From positions 245,940 to 309,939 of the forward strand of contig NZ_JAFFJV010000006.1 of NCBI RefSeq assembly GCF_016924645.1: a stretch of DNA of 64,000 nucleotides. Reading direction: 5' to 3'. Source of the DNA: Rufibacter psychrotolerans (GTDB lineage Bacteria; Bacteroidota; Bacteroidia; Cytophagales; Hymenobacteraceae). Position 1 is the stretch's first letter. Every line of letters starts with the position of its first letter. Shown here one piece after another: positions 16,094 through 24,910 of the stretch. Below the pieces are notes generated by a model. It saw only the letters and a program-made list of their open reading frames with translations. It ran no database searches and was not told where the DNA came from. Position numbers and translations under genes: made by a program.

Positions 16094-16678
16094 ATGCAAG
16101 GTAAAATCATCATTTTTTCGGCTCCCTCCGGGGCCGGTAAAACAACAATTGTCCGTCATTTAGTAAATGTCATACCGGAGCTAAGTTTCTCTATATCAGC
16201 CTGCACCCGTGACCGCCGCGGTAGGAGTGAGGTAAACGGCAAAGACTATTACTTCATCACGCCAGAGGAGTTCCGCCAGAAAATTGCCCAGGATGCCTTT
16301 GTAGAGTGGGAAGAAGTGTACGAAGGCGCCTTCTACGGCACCCTAAAGTCTGAGATTGAGCGCATCTGGTCTGAAGGCAAGCACGCCATTCTGGATGTGG
16401 ATGTAAAAGGAGGATTAAGCGTAAAGAATTTCTACAAAGACCGCGCCCTGGCCATTTTTGTAAAGCCGCCTTCCATTGAGGAGCTTTCCAAGCGCCTGGT
16501 GGCCCGCAACACAGACTCGGCTTCCAGCATCTCCAGCCGTATCTTCAAGGCCAAGTTTGAGCTGAGTTTTGAGGACCAGTTTGATGAGGTCATCGTGAAC
16601 GAGAACCTGGAAGAGGCCTTTGCCAGGGCAGAGCAGCTGGTGCGGGACTTCATCTCCCAAGAAGATACCGTTCTGTAG
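16094..16678 (+). CDS. gmk: Guanylate kinase
   Basis: 194 residues. Phosphorylates GMP to GDP using ATP. P-loop SAPSGAGKTTI at about residues 8-18; GMP-binding features CTRDRRGRSEVNGKDYYF and VEWEEVYEGAFYGT; lid and C-terminal helix EEAFARAEQLVRDFI. 22 bp after the anti-sigma gene and 3 bp before nadD, so co-transcription is likely. Confidence 0.97.
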   Translation: MQGKIIIFSAPSGAGKTTIVRHLVNVIPELSFSISACTRDRRGRSEVNGKDYYFITPEEFRQKIAQDAFVEWEEVYEGAFYGTLKSEIERIWSEGKHAILDVDVKGGLSVKNFYKDRALAIFVKPPSIEELSKRLVARNTDSASSISSRIFKAKFELSFEDQFDEVIVNENLEEAFARAEQLVRDFISQEDTVL

Positions 16679-16681
16679 CGT

Positions 16682-17260
16682 ATGCGGGTGGGGCTGCTGT
16701 TCGGGTCTTTTAATCCCATTCACATTGGGCACCTGATCCTGGCCAACTACATGGCCACCAACACCACCCTGGACACGGTCTGGCTGGTGGTAAGTCCCCA
16801 GAACCCCTTCAAACCCAGCAGCAGCCTGCTGCATGAGTTTGACCGGTTGCAGATGGTGCGCCTGGCCATTGCCGATAACGCCGAGTTGGGCGTGACGGAC
16901 ATTGAGTTCAGGATGCCCAAGCCCAGCTATACCATAGACACCCTCACGTACCTGCAGGAAAGATACCCCACCTACCAGTTTGCCCTTATCATGGGCGAAG
17001 ACAACCTGGCCACCTTTCATAAGTGGAAGAACTACGAAGAGATTCTAGACCACTATGAGGTGCTGGTGTATCCTAGGCCGGGCAGTGCCAAGGCTCCTGA
17101 CGCCATCAGCAATCATCCAAGGGTGCAGCTGGTGCCAGCCCCGCTCTTAGACATTTCTGCCACGTTTATCAGGAAGTGCCTGAAAGCAGGCAAATCTACC
17201 CGTTACTTACTGGCCGAACCGGTGGAGGAGTACATCACCGCCAAGAAACTGTACAGGTAA
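16682..17260 (+). CDS. nadD: Nicotinate-nucleotide adenylyltransferase
   Basis: 192 residues. Joins nicotinate mononucleotide and ATP to deamido-NAD in NAD synthesis. The nucleotidyltransferase signature GSFNPIHIGHL (with HxGH) is at residues 8-18; KPSYTIDTL and FALIMGEDNLATFHKW follow; the second motif ISATFIRK is near residue 160. Three bp after gmk, sharing its transcript. An extended hairpin terminator lies about 70 bp downstream. Confidence 0.96.
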   Translation: MRVGLLFGSFNPIHIGHLILANYMATNTTLDTVWLVVSPQNPFKPSSSLLHEFDRLQMVRLAIADNAELGVTDIEFRMPKPSYTIDTLTYLQERYPTYQFALIMGEDNLATFHKWKNYEEILDHYEVLVYPRPGSAKAPDAISNHPRVQLVPAPLLDISATFIRKCLKAGKSTRYLLAEPVEEYITAKKLYR

Positions 17261-17328
17261 ATTACCGGTAGGTTTACGGTGACTGGGGCCATGGGCCGGC
17301 GTCACCCAATACGCGCAACAACCATTCA

Positions 17329-17391
17329 GCAGATCGCCATTTTGGGCCCGTTTTAGTGAAACAGGCCCAAAATGGCGATCTGCTTTTTTCT
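17329..17391 (+). terminator. Extended terminator after nadD
   Basis: Stem GCAGATCGCC / GGCGATCTGC enclosing a complete copy of the 38-bp palindrome (17339-17373), followed by TTTTTTC. The 440-bp gap 17261-17700 contains this and nothing else I can support; a 98-codon open frame there has no ribosome site or family resemblance. Confidence 0.85.
17339..17373. repeat. 38-bp stop-codon palindrome, copy
   Basis: ATTTTGGGCCCGTTTTAG then TGAAACAGGCCCAAAAT. Both arms are well preserved and continuous with the terminator stem around them. Confidence 0.8.
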
Positions 17392-17700
17392 GTGGCATCT
17401 TTATCCAAAGCCTGTGGGGCTAATATCTGTGTAGAAGGAGTGGGCCTCGGTTTACCTGCGGGGAATTGCTTGTTGCAAAGCTGCAGCAAGCCTCTGGCCG
17501 CTTACGTGTCCTCTGTACCTCTTGTAGGTCGGCAAATTCTTGGCAACTTTCCTCTCTTAGATTCGTTAAAAAGAGGTTTTCTTTTGCCAGACTCTGCAAA
17601 TAACCCGCCTTTTATTGGATTAAAGCTTGAAACTCACCTAAAAGCAGTGTAATTTGCTCATCCTTGCCAGACAGACACAACAGGAGGCTTTGCTGAGATA

Positions 17701-18105
17701 ATGCGTAATTCAGTCGTTTTTAAAGATAAGTACATCACCATAAGCTATAACCAGGAGCTGCAGTTTGTCCTGGCAGACTGGACGGGTTTTCAGACAAAGC
17801 AGTCGGTGCAGGACGGTTGTGAGCGCATCCTGGAAGTGATGCTGCAATACGGGAGCCACAAGGTATTGAATGACAACACCAACGTGGAGGGAATCTGGTC
17901 CAGCGCCGCCGAGTGGGTGGGCGCTGATTGGTTTCCCAGGCTGCGGCAAGCCGGCATGACCTCGTTTGCGTGGGTGTACTCGCCTAGCATGTTCAGCCGC
18001 CTGTCTACAGACAAATCCCTGCGCTTCACGTATGACACCACCGGCATAGAACTGTTTGAGAAGGTAGACGACGCTGTTCAATGGCTGGCTGAGCGACCTG
18101 CCTAA
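17701..18105 (+). CDS. STAS/SpoIIAA-like hypothetical protein
   Basis: 134 residues, soluble, no signal peptide. The alternating strand/helix pattern (ITISYNQELQFVLADWTGF, QDGCERILEVMLQYGSHKVLND, EWVGADWFPRL, MTSFAWVYSP) is that of small Bacteroidota STAS-like single-domain proteins. The assignment is by pattern only; the function is unknown. No co-directional partner; it converges with frr across a shared terminator. Confidence 0.7.
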   Translation: MRNSVVFKDKYITISYNQELQFVLADWTGFQTKQSVQDGCERILEVMLQYGSHKVLNDNTNVEGIWSSAAEWVGADWFPRLRQAGMTSFAWVYSPSMFSRLSTDKSLRFTYDTTGIELFEKVDDAVQWLAERPA

Positions 18106-18124
18106 AAAGCTGCAACTATGTAAT

Positions 18125-18179
18125 CCCATAAAACAGAAAGCCCCCGCACCTGAGTTGCGGGGGCTTTCTGTTTTATGGG
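18125..18179. terminator. Bidirectional terminator between 17701-18105 and frr
   Basis: Very long stem CCCATAAAACAGAAAGCCCC / GGGGCTTTCTGTTTTATGGG with a Cys-codon-rich GC loop region, T-runs on both strands. It can end both the plus-strand gene and the frr transcript. Confidence 0.9.
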
Positions 18180-18180
18180 T

Positions 18181-18210
18181 ATTTTTAGAAAACAGCCTGT
18201 AAAACGGGAC
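18181..18210. repeat. 38-bp stop-codon palindrome, copy
   Basis: ATTTTTAGAAAACAGCCTGT then AAAACGGGA, 5 bp from the frr stop on the minus strand. The half facing frr is intact; the distal arm is short. Confidence 0.6.
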
Positions 18211-18214
18211 TGAT

Positions 18215-18778
18215 CTAGATGGTCATGATCTCGGCCTCTTTCTTGGAGAGCAGTTCGTCTAACTTCACAATGTAGCTGTCGGTGAGTTTCTGCACTTTGC
18301 CTTCGGCGTCTTTCACGGCATCTTCAGAGGTGCCTTCTTTCAAGAGCTTGCGCAGCGAATCGTTTACATCTTTGCGGATGTTACGCACTCTGATCTTGCC
18401 GCTCTCGGTTTCGTTTTTGGCTTGCTTTACCAGTTCGCGGCGGCGCTCCTCGGTCAGGGCCGGAATGTTGAGGCGAACCCCGTCGGCTTCCTGCAGCGGG
18501 TTCAGGCCCAGGTCGCTGTTCTTAATGGCTTTCCCAATCTCGGCTACCATGTTTTTCTCCCATGGCTTGATCAAGAGGGTGCGGGCATCTGGCGCCGTGA
18601 TGTTGGCCACCTGCGAGATAGGCGTGGGAGTGCCGTAGTAGTCTACCCGAAGGGTTTCCACCATGGCGGGAGAGGCTTTCCCGGCTCTGATCTTGGTCAA
18701 CTCAACACTGGTATGCTGCACCGCTTTCTGCATTGATTCTTCGGCTTCGCTCAAATAAAAATTAATCTCTTCGGTCAT
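18215..18778 (-). CDS. frr: Ribosome recycling factor
   Basis: 187 residues. Splits post-termination ribosomes together with EF-G. Seen: TSVELTKIRAGKASPAMVE, VDYYGTPTPISQVANI, LLIKPWEKNM, and the helix ending NPLQEADGVRLNIPALTEER. It lies 117 bp after pyrH on the same strand, the usual bacterial pairing, though the gap here is larger than in a tight operon. Confidence 0.97.
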   Translation of the reverse strand: MTEEINFYLSEAEESMQKAVQHTSVELTKIRAGKASPAMVETLRVDYYGTPTPISQVANITAPDARTLLIKPWEKNMVAEIGKAIKNSDLGLNPLQEADGVRLNIPALTEERRRELVKQAKNETESGKIRVRNIRKDVNDSLRKLLKEGTSEDAVKDAEGKVQKLTDSYIVKLDELLSKKEAEIMTI

Positions 18779-18895
18779 TGGGTTCTCTTGTTAGAAAGAT
18801 GACTAAATGGTGCCCTCGTGGCAAAAGGCCAAAAGCGGCGCTAATTTCTGATTTTATTCTGTAAAATCCACGGCTCCGGCGGCGGACCTGCCCTG

Positions 18896-19603
18896 TTACA
18901 TAGAAACCAGGGTTCCTACCTTTTCGCCCTGGATCAACCTGGCCAGGTTGCCCGGCTTGTTGATGTCAAACACCACAATGGGCAGGTTGTTTTCCTTGCA
19001 CAGGGTAAACGCAGTCATGTCCATAACGTTCAGGCCTTTTTCAAACACCTCCTCAAACGTAATGTCTGAGTAGCGGGTGGCCGAGGCGTCTTTCTCCGGG
19101 TCGGCGGTGTAGATGCCGTCTACGCGGGTGCCCTTCAGGACCACATCGGCCTCAATCTCAATGGCGCGCAAGCTGGCGGCGGAGTCGGTGGTGAAGTAGG
19201 GGTTACCCGTACCGGCCCCGAAGATCACCACGCGGCCTTTCTCCAGGTGGCGCATGGCCCGGCGGCGGATGTACGGCTCACACACCTGCTGGATGTTGAT
19301 GCCCGACAGCAGGCGGGTGTAAAGGCCGGCCTTCTCCAGGGCGCTTTGCAGGGCCATGCTGTTGATCACGGTGGCCAGCATGCCCATGTAATCTCCTTGC
19401 ACGCGGTCCAACCCTACAGCTTCGGCCTGCACGCCTCTGAAAATGTTCCCCCCGCCAATCACCACGGCCACCTGGGCGCCAAGGTCAATGGCAGATTTGA
19501 TTTCTTGGGCGTATTGCACCAGCATCTTGGTATCAATGCCGTACTGCTGCTCGCCCATCAAGGACTCTCCGCTGAGCTTCAATAGAATTCTTTTGAATCG
19601 CAT
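18896..19603 (-). CDS. pyrH: UMP kinase
   Basis: 235 residues. Makes UDP from UMP; bacterial hexameric amino-acid-kinase fold. Signature KLSGESLMG near the N-terminus, [13 protein letters not shown] for phosphate binding, [16 protein letters not shown], and [13 protein letters not shown]. Upstream of frr on the same strand, as in most bacteria. Confidence 0.97.
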   Translation of the reverse strand: MRFKRILLKLSGESLMGEQQYGIDTKMLVQYAQEIKSAIDLGAQVAVVIGGGNIFRGVQAEAVGLDRVQGDYMGMLATVINSMALQSALEKAGLYTRLLSGINIQQVCEPYIRRRAMRHLEKGRVVIFGAGTGNPYFTTDSAASLRAIEIEADVVLKGTRVDGIYTADPEKDASATRYSDITFEEVFEKGLNVMDMTAFTLCKENNLPIVVFDINKPGNLARLIQGEKVGTLVSM

Positions 19604-19645
19604 GCTTATGTAGAATAGTAATAGTTAGTGACGATGTCTGTACAT

Positions 19646-19683
19646 GTTTTGGGCCTGCTTTTCACAAAACAGGCCCAAAACGG
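19646..19683. repeat. 38-bp stop-codon palindrome, best copy
   Basis: GTTTTGGGCCTGCTTTTCAC then AAAACAGGCCCAAAACGG. The arms pair almost perfectly. It is 6 bp from the TAA of the minus-strand carrier-protein gene and also lies upstream of pyrH. Confidence 0.85.
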
Positions 19684-19689
19684 TATTGC

Positions 19690-20184
19690 TTAGAAAACAA
19701 TGAGCACCTGGTTCTTCTCCACGTTCTGTCTTACGGTTACCTTTACCTCGCGCACTACGCCATCGCCGGGAGATTTGATGATGTTCTCCATTTTCATGGC
19801 CTCCAGGATAAGGATAGGGTCTCCTTTCTTCACCTCCTGGCCGGGCTGTACCTTAATGTCCAGGATGAGGCCGGGCATGGGCGCTTTAATGTCGTTGATC
19901 TTGTGGCTGAGGGCTTGGCCCATGCCCAGGCTCTCCAGGAGCAAATCCATCCGGTCTTGTACCTGCAACGTATGTACAGAACCGTTTACTTTGATCCGGA
20001 AGGTTTTGGTATCAGGGTCTGCCTCCAGCAGCTCAGCGGTGTAGGAGCGGCCGTCTTTGAGGATATGGAACGAGGAGGGCCCAAGAGGAAGCAAATCCCA
20101 GGTAAAAGGTGTGTCATTGAGAAGGATCTGGTTTTTCTCTAGGACTACTTGCCACGTGTGGGTGGCCGATTTTACCTGTAGCAT
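19690..20184 (-). CDS. Biotin/lipoyl carrier protein (acyl-CoA carboxylase BCCP-type)
   Basis: 164 residues. The C-terminal biotinyl domain (about residues 95-164) carries the EAMKMEN biotinylation motif, followed by VVREVKVTVRQNVEKNQVLIVF; APMPGLILDIKVQPGQEV begins the domain. An N-terminal strand-rich region (about 1-90) precedes it. This arrangement fits the biotin-carrier subunit of a propionyl- or acetyl-CoA type carboxylase in Bacteroidota rather than E. coli AccB; the substrate is not readable. The ATG at 20184 is chosen over an upstream in-frame ATG that would overlap the promoter-like TAACTTTG (20245-20252). Confidence 0.85.
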   Translation of the reverse strand: MLQVKSATHTWQVVLEKNQILLNDTPFTWDLLPLGPSSFHILKDGRSYTAELLEADPDTKTFRIKVNGSVHTLQVQDRMDLLLESLGMGQALSHKINDIKAPMPGLILDIKVQPGQEVKKGDPILILEAMKMENIIKSPGDGVVREVKVTVRQNVEKNQVLIVF

Positions 20185-20264
20185 ATGGGCAGCGTTAAAG
20201 ACAGTAAAACTGTACCTGTGAAATAAATTCACAACTTGAGTCCCCAAAGTTAATAAATCATTAC

Positions 20265-22796
20265 ATGAATCACATCCTTTCCCGTGGCTTGTTGCGCTTT
20301 ATCATTTGCGGCACCCTGGCCGGCTGTGCCGTGAAGCAGCCCTCTGCCCCAGCAGCACCCGCCGAAGAAACGGTGGCTACCCCAGACTCCGCCGGCGTGG
20401 CAGAGGCGCCGGTGACCAGCCGGGGACCCTACCAGCCGGCCGCCGAGCGGCTGATGGACCTGCGCCACACCCGCCTGAACGTGCGGTTTGATTGGGCAAA
20501 GCAGCACCTGCTGGGCGAGGCTACCCTCACGCTCAAGCCTTATTTCTACCCGCAGGATACTCTGGTGCTGGACGCCAAAGGGTTTGACATTCACCGGGTG
20601 GCCATCCGGAAGGGGAAGCAGGAGTTGCCCGTAGCATACAGCTATGACCAGTACCAACTTACCCTGCCACTGGACAGGGAGTACACCCGGCAAGACTCCT
20701 TCCAGGTGTTCATCGCCTACACGGCCAAGCCCAACGAGTTAAAGGTAAAAGGCAGCGCCGCCATTCAGGCAGACAAAGGGCTCTACTTCATCAACCCCCT
20801 GGGAACCGACGGAGGCGTGCCCCAGCAGATCTGGACGCAGGGCGAGACCGAGGCCAACTCGGCCTGGTTCCCCACCATTGACAAGCCCAACGAGCGCATG
20901 ACGCAGGAGATCTTCATCACGGTGGAAGACCGGTTCAAGACGCTTTCCAACGGGGTGCTGGTTTCGTCCAGAAAAGCCGGAAACGGCCTCAGAACAGACC
21001 ACTGGCGTATGAGCAAGCCCCACGCGCCGTACCTGGCCATGATGGCCATTGGGGAGTACGCTGTGGTGAAAGACAAGTGGCGCAACAAGGAAGTGAGCTA
21101 CTGGGTAGAGCCCGACTATGCCGCTACCGCCAGAGCCACCTTCGGCCGTACGCCGGCCATGCTGGAGTTCTTCTCCAAAAAATTGGGCGTTGACTACCCC
21201 TGGGACAAGTACGCGCAGGTAGTGGTCCGCGATTTTGTCTCGGGAGCCATGGAGAACACCACCGCCTCTACCTTCATGCAGGCCCTGCAGCAAGACCGCC
21301 GCGAGTTGCTGGACAAGAACTGGGACCACATCATCGCGCATGAGCTTTTCCACCATTGGTTCGGGGACCTGGTCACCACCGAGTCCTGGGCCAATCTGCC
21401 ACTGAACGAGTCCTTCGCCGACTACTCAGAATACCTGTGGGCCGAGCACCGGTACGGGCCTGACGAAGCGGCGCTAACCCACCAGACTGCCCTACTAGAA
21501 TACCTGGGTGAGGCCAGGACCAAGCAGGAGCCGCTCATCAGGTACCATTACCTGGATCGGGAAGACATGTTTGACAGCCACTCGTACGCCAAAGGCGGAA
21601 GGGTGCTGCACATGCTTAGGCACGAGGTAGGGGATGAGGCGTTCTTTGCGGCGCTCAACCTGTACCTTACCCAGCATAAGTACACCTCGGTGGAAATAGA
21701 TGAGCTGCGCCTGGCCTTTGAGGAAGTAACCGGCCGCGACCTGATTCCTTTTTTCCGGCAGTGGTTCCTCACGCCCGGCCACCCAGAGCTTGCCGTTACG
21801 CATTCCTACCAGAACGGAGAACTGAAGGTGCAGGTGGTGCAGACGCAGGATACCGCCCGTACCACCGTCTACCAAATGCCCCTGCCTGTTTTCATCCTGG
21901 AAAACGGAAAATGGCTCCAAAACAAGGTGCAGCTCACCAAGGCAAACCAGACCTTTTCATTTCCCCTGTCTTCCGCGCCGCAGACCGTGGTGATTGATCC
22001 GGCCCAAACTCTCCTCGCGAACATCAAGCACACCAAGTCTATCCCCGAATGGGCTGCCCAGTTTAACCAAAGCCTCGGGTATGCGGCCAAGGCAAACGCG
22101 CTGGAGCAGCTCAGAGATACGGCCCACAGCTTAGTGGACCAGGTGATTCAGAGAGCGATCCAAGACCCTTTCTGGAAGATCAGGACTACCGGCCTGGAAA
22201 TGCTGGTCTCCACCGAGGCCATGCAGAACCCCCAAACGCAGGAGCAGGTCCTACACCTGGCCCAGCAAGACCCCCATAGTTCTGTGCGCGCCATTGCCAC
22301 CTATGCCCTAAGTACCTTAGAGGGCTTGCCGCAAGAGGTAATCCAGAGCCGCCTGCAGGATAGCTCCTACCAGGTGGTCAGCGCCGCCATTTTCGCCTGG
22401 AGCCGGGGGAAACATGATCTGGAAAGACTCAAGCCTTTCTTAGCCTACAAAAACGCCGACGTGGTGAACGCCCTGGCCGCCGCCTTTACCGCCTCTGAGC
22501 AGGAGGAACTCTACAGTTGGTACCTCCAAAATGCCCAAAGGCTAAGGGGAGGAGACCTGTATTTCTTTGTGCAGAGCTTTGGAGCCTTCCTGTTGAAAAA
22601 AAATATTGATGGGCAGGAGAGGGGCTGGCAGGCCTTGAGGCGTATAGTAGAAAGAGAGACCATGGACCTGGTAAAACAATCTGCCTTTCAAATGCTTATG
22701 GTCATGGCCGAGACAGAGGAACGTAAAGAAATAGTGCAGAATCTGGCCCAGAAAGACCCCAAACTAGCCCCCCTACTGCAGGTACAGCTGAAATAA
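20265..22796 (+). CDS. M1-family zinc aminopeptidase lipoprotein
   Basis: 843 residues. Lipobox LAGC (Cys21) anchors it in the envelope. Domain order: N-terminal beta saddle (about 60-250, TRLNVRFDWAKQHLLGEATL); catalytic thermolysin-like domain with the GAMEN substrate motif near residue 326 and the zinc site HELFHHWFGD near 359, with the third ligand in NESFADYSEY about 20 residues later; and a long C-terminal helical region with HEAT-like repeats (about 590-843, ALEQLRDTAHSLVDQVIQRA). It removes N-terminal residues from peptides, probably for nutrition. It starts 80 bp from the divergent carrier-protein gene. An ATG close to the signal peptide is chosen. Confidence 0.93.
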   Translation: MNHILSRGLLRFIICGTLAGCAVKQPSAPAAPAEETVATPDSAGVAEAPVTSRGPYQPAAERLMDLRHTRLNVRFDWAKQHLLGEATLTLKPYFYPQDTLVLDAKGFDIHRVAIRKGKQELPVAYSYDQYQLTLPLDREYTRQDSFQVFIAYTAKPNELKVKGSAAIQADKGLYFINPLGTDGGVPQQIWTQGETEANSAWFPTIDKPNERMTQEIFITVEDRFKTLSNGVLVSSRKAGNGLRTDHWRMSKPHAPYLAMMAIGEYAVVKDKWRNKEVSYWVEPDYAATARATFGRTPAMLEFFSKKLGVDYPWDKYAQVVVRDFVSGAMENTTASTFMQALQQDRRELLDKNWDHIIAHELFHHWFGDLVTTESWANLPLNESFADYSEYLWAEHRYGPDEAALTHQTALLEYLGEARTKQEPLIRYHYLDREDMFDSHSYAKGGRVLHMLRHEVGDEAFFAALNLYLTQHKYTSVEIDELRLAFEEVTGRDLIPFFRQWFLTPGHPELAVTHSYQNGELKVQVVQTQDTARTTVYQMPLPVFILENGKWLQNKVQLTKANQTFSFPLSSAPQTVVIDPAQTLLANIKHTKSIPEWAAQFNQSLGYAAKANALEQLRDTAHSLVDQVIQRAIQDPFWKIRTTGLEMLVSTEAMQNPQTQEQVLHLAQQDPHSSVRAIATYALSTLEGLPQEVIQSRLQDSSYQVVSAAIFAWSRGKHDLERLKPFLAYKNADVVNALAAAFTASEQEELYSWYLQNAQRLRGGDLYFFVQSFGAFLLKKNIDGQERGWQALRRIVERETMDLVKQSAFQMLMVMAETEERKEIVQNLAQKDPKLAPLLQVQLK

Positions 22797-22819
22797 TTGG
22801 AAAAATATTTTCAGAAATA

Positions 22820-22850
22820 TTTGACACGAAAGAAAAAGCCTCTAATTTTG
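22820..22850 (+). promoter_or_regulatory. Promoter of the tRNA-tuf operon
   Basis: TTTG (22820-22823), 19-bp spacer, TAATTTTG (22843-22850) followed by CAGC: a perfect match to the Bacteroidota consensus. It lies about 60 bp before tRNA-Tyr and just after the aminopeptidase stop. Confidence 0.88.
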
Positions 22851-22911
22851 CAGCTCCTAAGAACGAAAAACGGAAACGAAAAAGGTTCTCAGGGTTCTTT
22901 GAAACATGATT

Positions 22912-22994
22912 GGGGAGATTCCAGAGTGGCCAAATGGGACGGACTGTAACTCCGTTAGCGTAAGCTTTCGAAGGTTCGAATCCTTCTCTCCCCA
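22912..22994 (+). tRNA. tRNA-Tyr (GTA)
   Basis: Acceptor GGGGAGA pairs with TCTCCCC, anticodon GTA in CTGTAAC, a long variable arm as expected for tRNA-Tyr, and TTCGAATC T-loop. 83 nt; CCA is not encoded. Confidence 0.95.
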
Positions 22995-23066
22995 CACCAA
23001 CACAAGCCAGGAATTGAGACAAGGTTACAGGTTGTCTCGCGAAAGATTCTTGGTTTATTAAAACAA

Positions 23067-23139
23067 GCGGGAGTAGCTCAGTTGGTAGAGCGACAGCCTT
23101 CCAAGCTGTAGGTCGCGGGTTCGAACCTCGTCTCCCGCT
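23067..23139 (+). tRNA. tRNA-Gly (TCC)
   Basis: Acceptor GCGGGAG / CTCCCGC with discriminator T, D-arm GCTCAGTTGGTAGAGC, anticodon loop CTTCCAA, T-loop TTCGAACC. 73 nt. Confidence 0.95.
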
Positions 23140-23181
23140 CAGAATTACAATGATGCAGCGGTAGCTGCATCATTTCATTAT

Positions 23182-23253
23182 GCCGACGTAGCTCAGGGGT
23201 AGAGTACTTCCTTGGTAAGGAAGGGGTCGTGGGTTCAATTCCCATCGTTGGCT
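23182..23253 (+). tRNA. tRNA-Thr (GGT)
   Basis: Acceptor GCCGACG / CGTTGGC with one G-T pair, anticodon loop TTGGTAA read as GGT, T-loop TTCAATTC. 72 nt. Directly upstream of tuf, the ancestral gene order also seen in E. coli (Tyr-Gly-Thr-tufB). Confidence 0.95.
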
Positions 23254-23312
23254 CAAGGAGTATTTTAACAAGCAATACACCGTTTCAACCCAAGAACTAA
23301 ATACTTTCTAAA

Positions 23313-24500
23313 ATGGCTAAAGAAACATTTGACCGTTCCAAACCGCACGTAAACATCGGTACTATTGGGCACGTTGACCACGGAAAGACTACCTTGACTG
23401 CTGCTATTACTCAGGTTTTAGCGGAAAAAGGTCTGGCCGCAAAAAGAGACTTCTCTTCTATTGATAACGCTCCTGAAGAAAAAGAGCGTGGTATCACTAT
23501 TAATACCTCTCACGTAGAGTACGCCACTGAAAACCGTCACTATGCCCACGTTGACTGCCCAGGTCACGCTGACTACGTGAAAAACATGGTTACTGGTGCT
23601 GCTCAGATGGACGGTGCTATCCTGGTAGTAGCTGCTACAGATGGTCCAATGCCACAAACTCGTGAGCACATCCTGTTGGCTCGTCAGGTAGGTGTACCTG
23701 CTCTGGTTGTATTCATGAACAAAGTGGACATGGTAGACGACCCAGAGTTGTTAGAACTGGTTGAAATGGAAATCAGAGAGCTTCTTTCTTTCTATGATTT
23801 CGACGGTGACAACATTCCAGTGATTCAAGGTTCAGCTCTTGGTGGCTTGAACGGCGATCCAAAATGGGTTAAAACTATCGAGGATTTGATGGCAGCTGTT
23901 GACAGCTACATTCCAATCCCTGCTCGTTTGACTGACCTTCCATTCTTGATGCCAGTTGAGGACGTGTTCTCTATCACTGGTCGTGGTACAGTAGCTACTG
24001 GCCGTATCGAGCGTGGTGTGATCAACTCTGGTGAGCCAGTTGAAATCTTGGGTATGGGTGCTGAAGGCCTGAAGTCTACAGTAACTGGTGTGGAGATGTT
24101 CCGCAAAATCCTTGACAGAGGTGAAGCTGGTGACAACGTAGGTCTGTTGCTGCGTGGTATTGAGAAAACCGACATCCGTCGTGGTATGGTTATCTGCAAG
24201 CCAGGTTCAGTAACTCCTCACCAAAAGTTCAAAGCTGAGGTTTACGTTCTTTCTAAAGAAGAAGGTGGACGTCACACTCCATTCTTCAACAACTACCGTC
24301 CACAGTTCTACCTGAGAACTACAGACGTAACTGGTGTGATCACTCTGCCAGAAGGTGTTGAAATGGTGATGCCTGGTGATAACATCACCATCACTGTTGA
24401 CTTGATCAACAAAGTAGCGATGGAAAAAGGTCTGCGTTTCGCTATCCGTGAGGGTGGTAGAACTGTAGGTGCCGGTCAGGTAACTGAGATCCTTGACTAA
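23313..24500 (+). CDS. tuf: Elongation factor Tu
   Basis: 395 residues. Delivers aminoacyl-tRNA to the ribosome as a GTPase. Seen: G1 GHVDHGKT near residue 19, the switch region [28 protein letters not shown] (G4), domains II and III with GRIERGV and [12 protein letters not shown]. Last gene of the tRNA-tuf transcript, followed by a terminator. Very strong codon bias. Confidence 0.99.
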   Translation: MAKETFDRSKPHVNIGTIGHVDHGKTTLTAAITQVLAEKGLAAKRDFSSIDNAPEEKERGITINTSHVEYATENRHYAHVDCPGHADYVKNMVTGAAQMDGAILVVAATDGPMPQTREHILLARQVGVPALVVFMNKVDMVDDPELLELVEMEIRELLSFYDFDGDNIPVIQGSALGGLNGDPKWVKTIEDLMAAVDSYIPIPARLTDLPFLMPVEDVFSITGRGTVATGRIERGVINSGEPVEILGMGAEGLKSTVTGVEMFRKILDRGEAGDNVGLLLRGIEKTDIRRGMVICKPGSVTPHQKFKAEVYVLSKEEGGRHTPFFNNYRPQFYLRTTDVTGVITLPEGVEMVMPGDNITITVDLINKVAMEKGLRFAIREGGRTVGAGQVTEILD

Positions 24501-24513
24501 TCTATAAAATAAT

Positions 24514-24555
24514 AAGTCCGCCTTGCTGAAAATGTGGGGCGGACTTGTTTTTTTA
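24514..24555 (+). terminator. Terminator after tuf
   Basis: AAGTCCGCC / GGCGGACTT stem followed by GTTTTTTTTA. The TTG within its tail is also the -33 of the next promoter. Confidence 0.9.
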
Positions 24556-24575
24556 AGAAAAGAATAATACATTTG
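24545..24575 (+). promoter_or_regulatory. Promoter of the tRNA-Trp-secE-nusG-ribosomal operon
   Basis: CTTG/TTG at 24545-24547, 20-bp spacer, TACATTTG at 24568-24575, then CACTCC. It overlaps the tuf terminator tail, so termination and re-initiation are packed together. Confidence 0.8.
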
Positions 24576-24607
24576 CACTCCATTTAACAGATGGCGTGCA
24601 TTTTTTT

Positions 24608-24680
24608 ACGGGAGTAGCTCAATTGGCAGAGTAGTGGTCTCCAAAACCATTGGTTGTAGGTTCGAGTCCTACCTCCCGTG
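24608..24680 (+). tRNA. tRNA-Trp (CCA)
   Basis: Acceptor ACGGGAG / CTCCCGT, discriminator G typical of tRNA-Trp, anticodon loop CTCCAAA, T-loop TTCGAGTC. 73 nt. Located between tuf and secE. Confidence 0.95.
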
Positions 24681-24703
24681 CAACAAGAGTAAATAGCATC
24701 AGA

Positions 24704-24895
24704 ATGGGAAAGCTGACAAAATTTTTCAATGACTCTGTAGAAGAGATGCAGCACAAGGTTTCTTGGCCAAGCTATCCGGAGCTTCAAAAGAGCTCTATTC
24801 TGGTTTTGGTAGGATCAGTTGTGTTTGCACTGGTAGTGGGTGCTATGGACTTTGTATACGACTCCACCCTGGAATGGTTTTACAACCAATTCTAA
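24704..24895 (+). CDS. secE: Preprotein translocase subunit SecE
   Basis: 63 residues, the short single-membrane-helix form: amphipathic helix LTKFFNDSVEEMQHKVSWPSY with the family WPS motif, then the hydrophobic segment SILVLVGSVVFALVVGAMD. Stabilises the SecY channel. The ATG at 24704 is chosen since an upstream frame would run through tRNA-Trp. 15 bp before nusG. Confidence 0.95.
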   Translation: MGKLTKFFNDSVEEMQHKVSWPSYPELQKSSILVLVGSVVFALVVGAMDFVYDSTLEWFYNQF

Positions 24896-24910
24896 TAAAA
24901 GCTGGAGAAG

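Noticed and set aside
17356..17652. 98-codon frame between nadD and the STAS-like gene
   Set aside because: It starts at a GTG inside a terminator stem, has no ribosome site, and no recognisable pattern.
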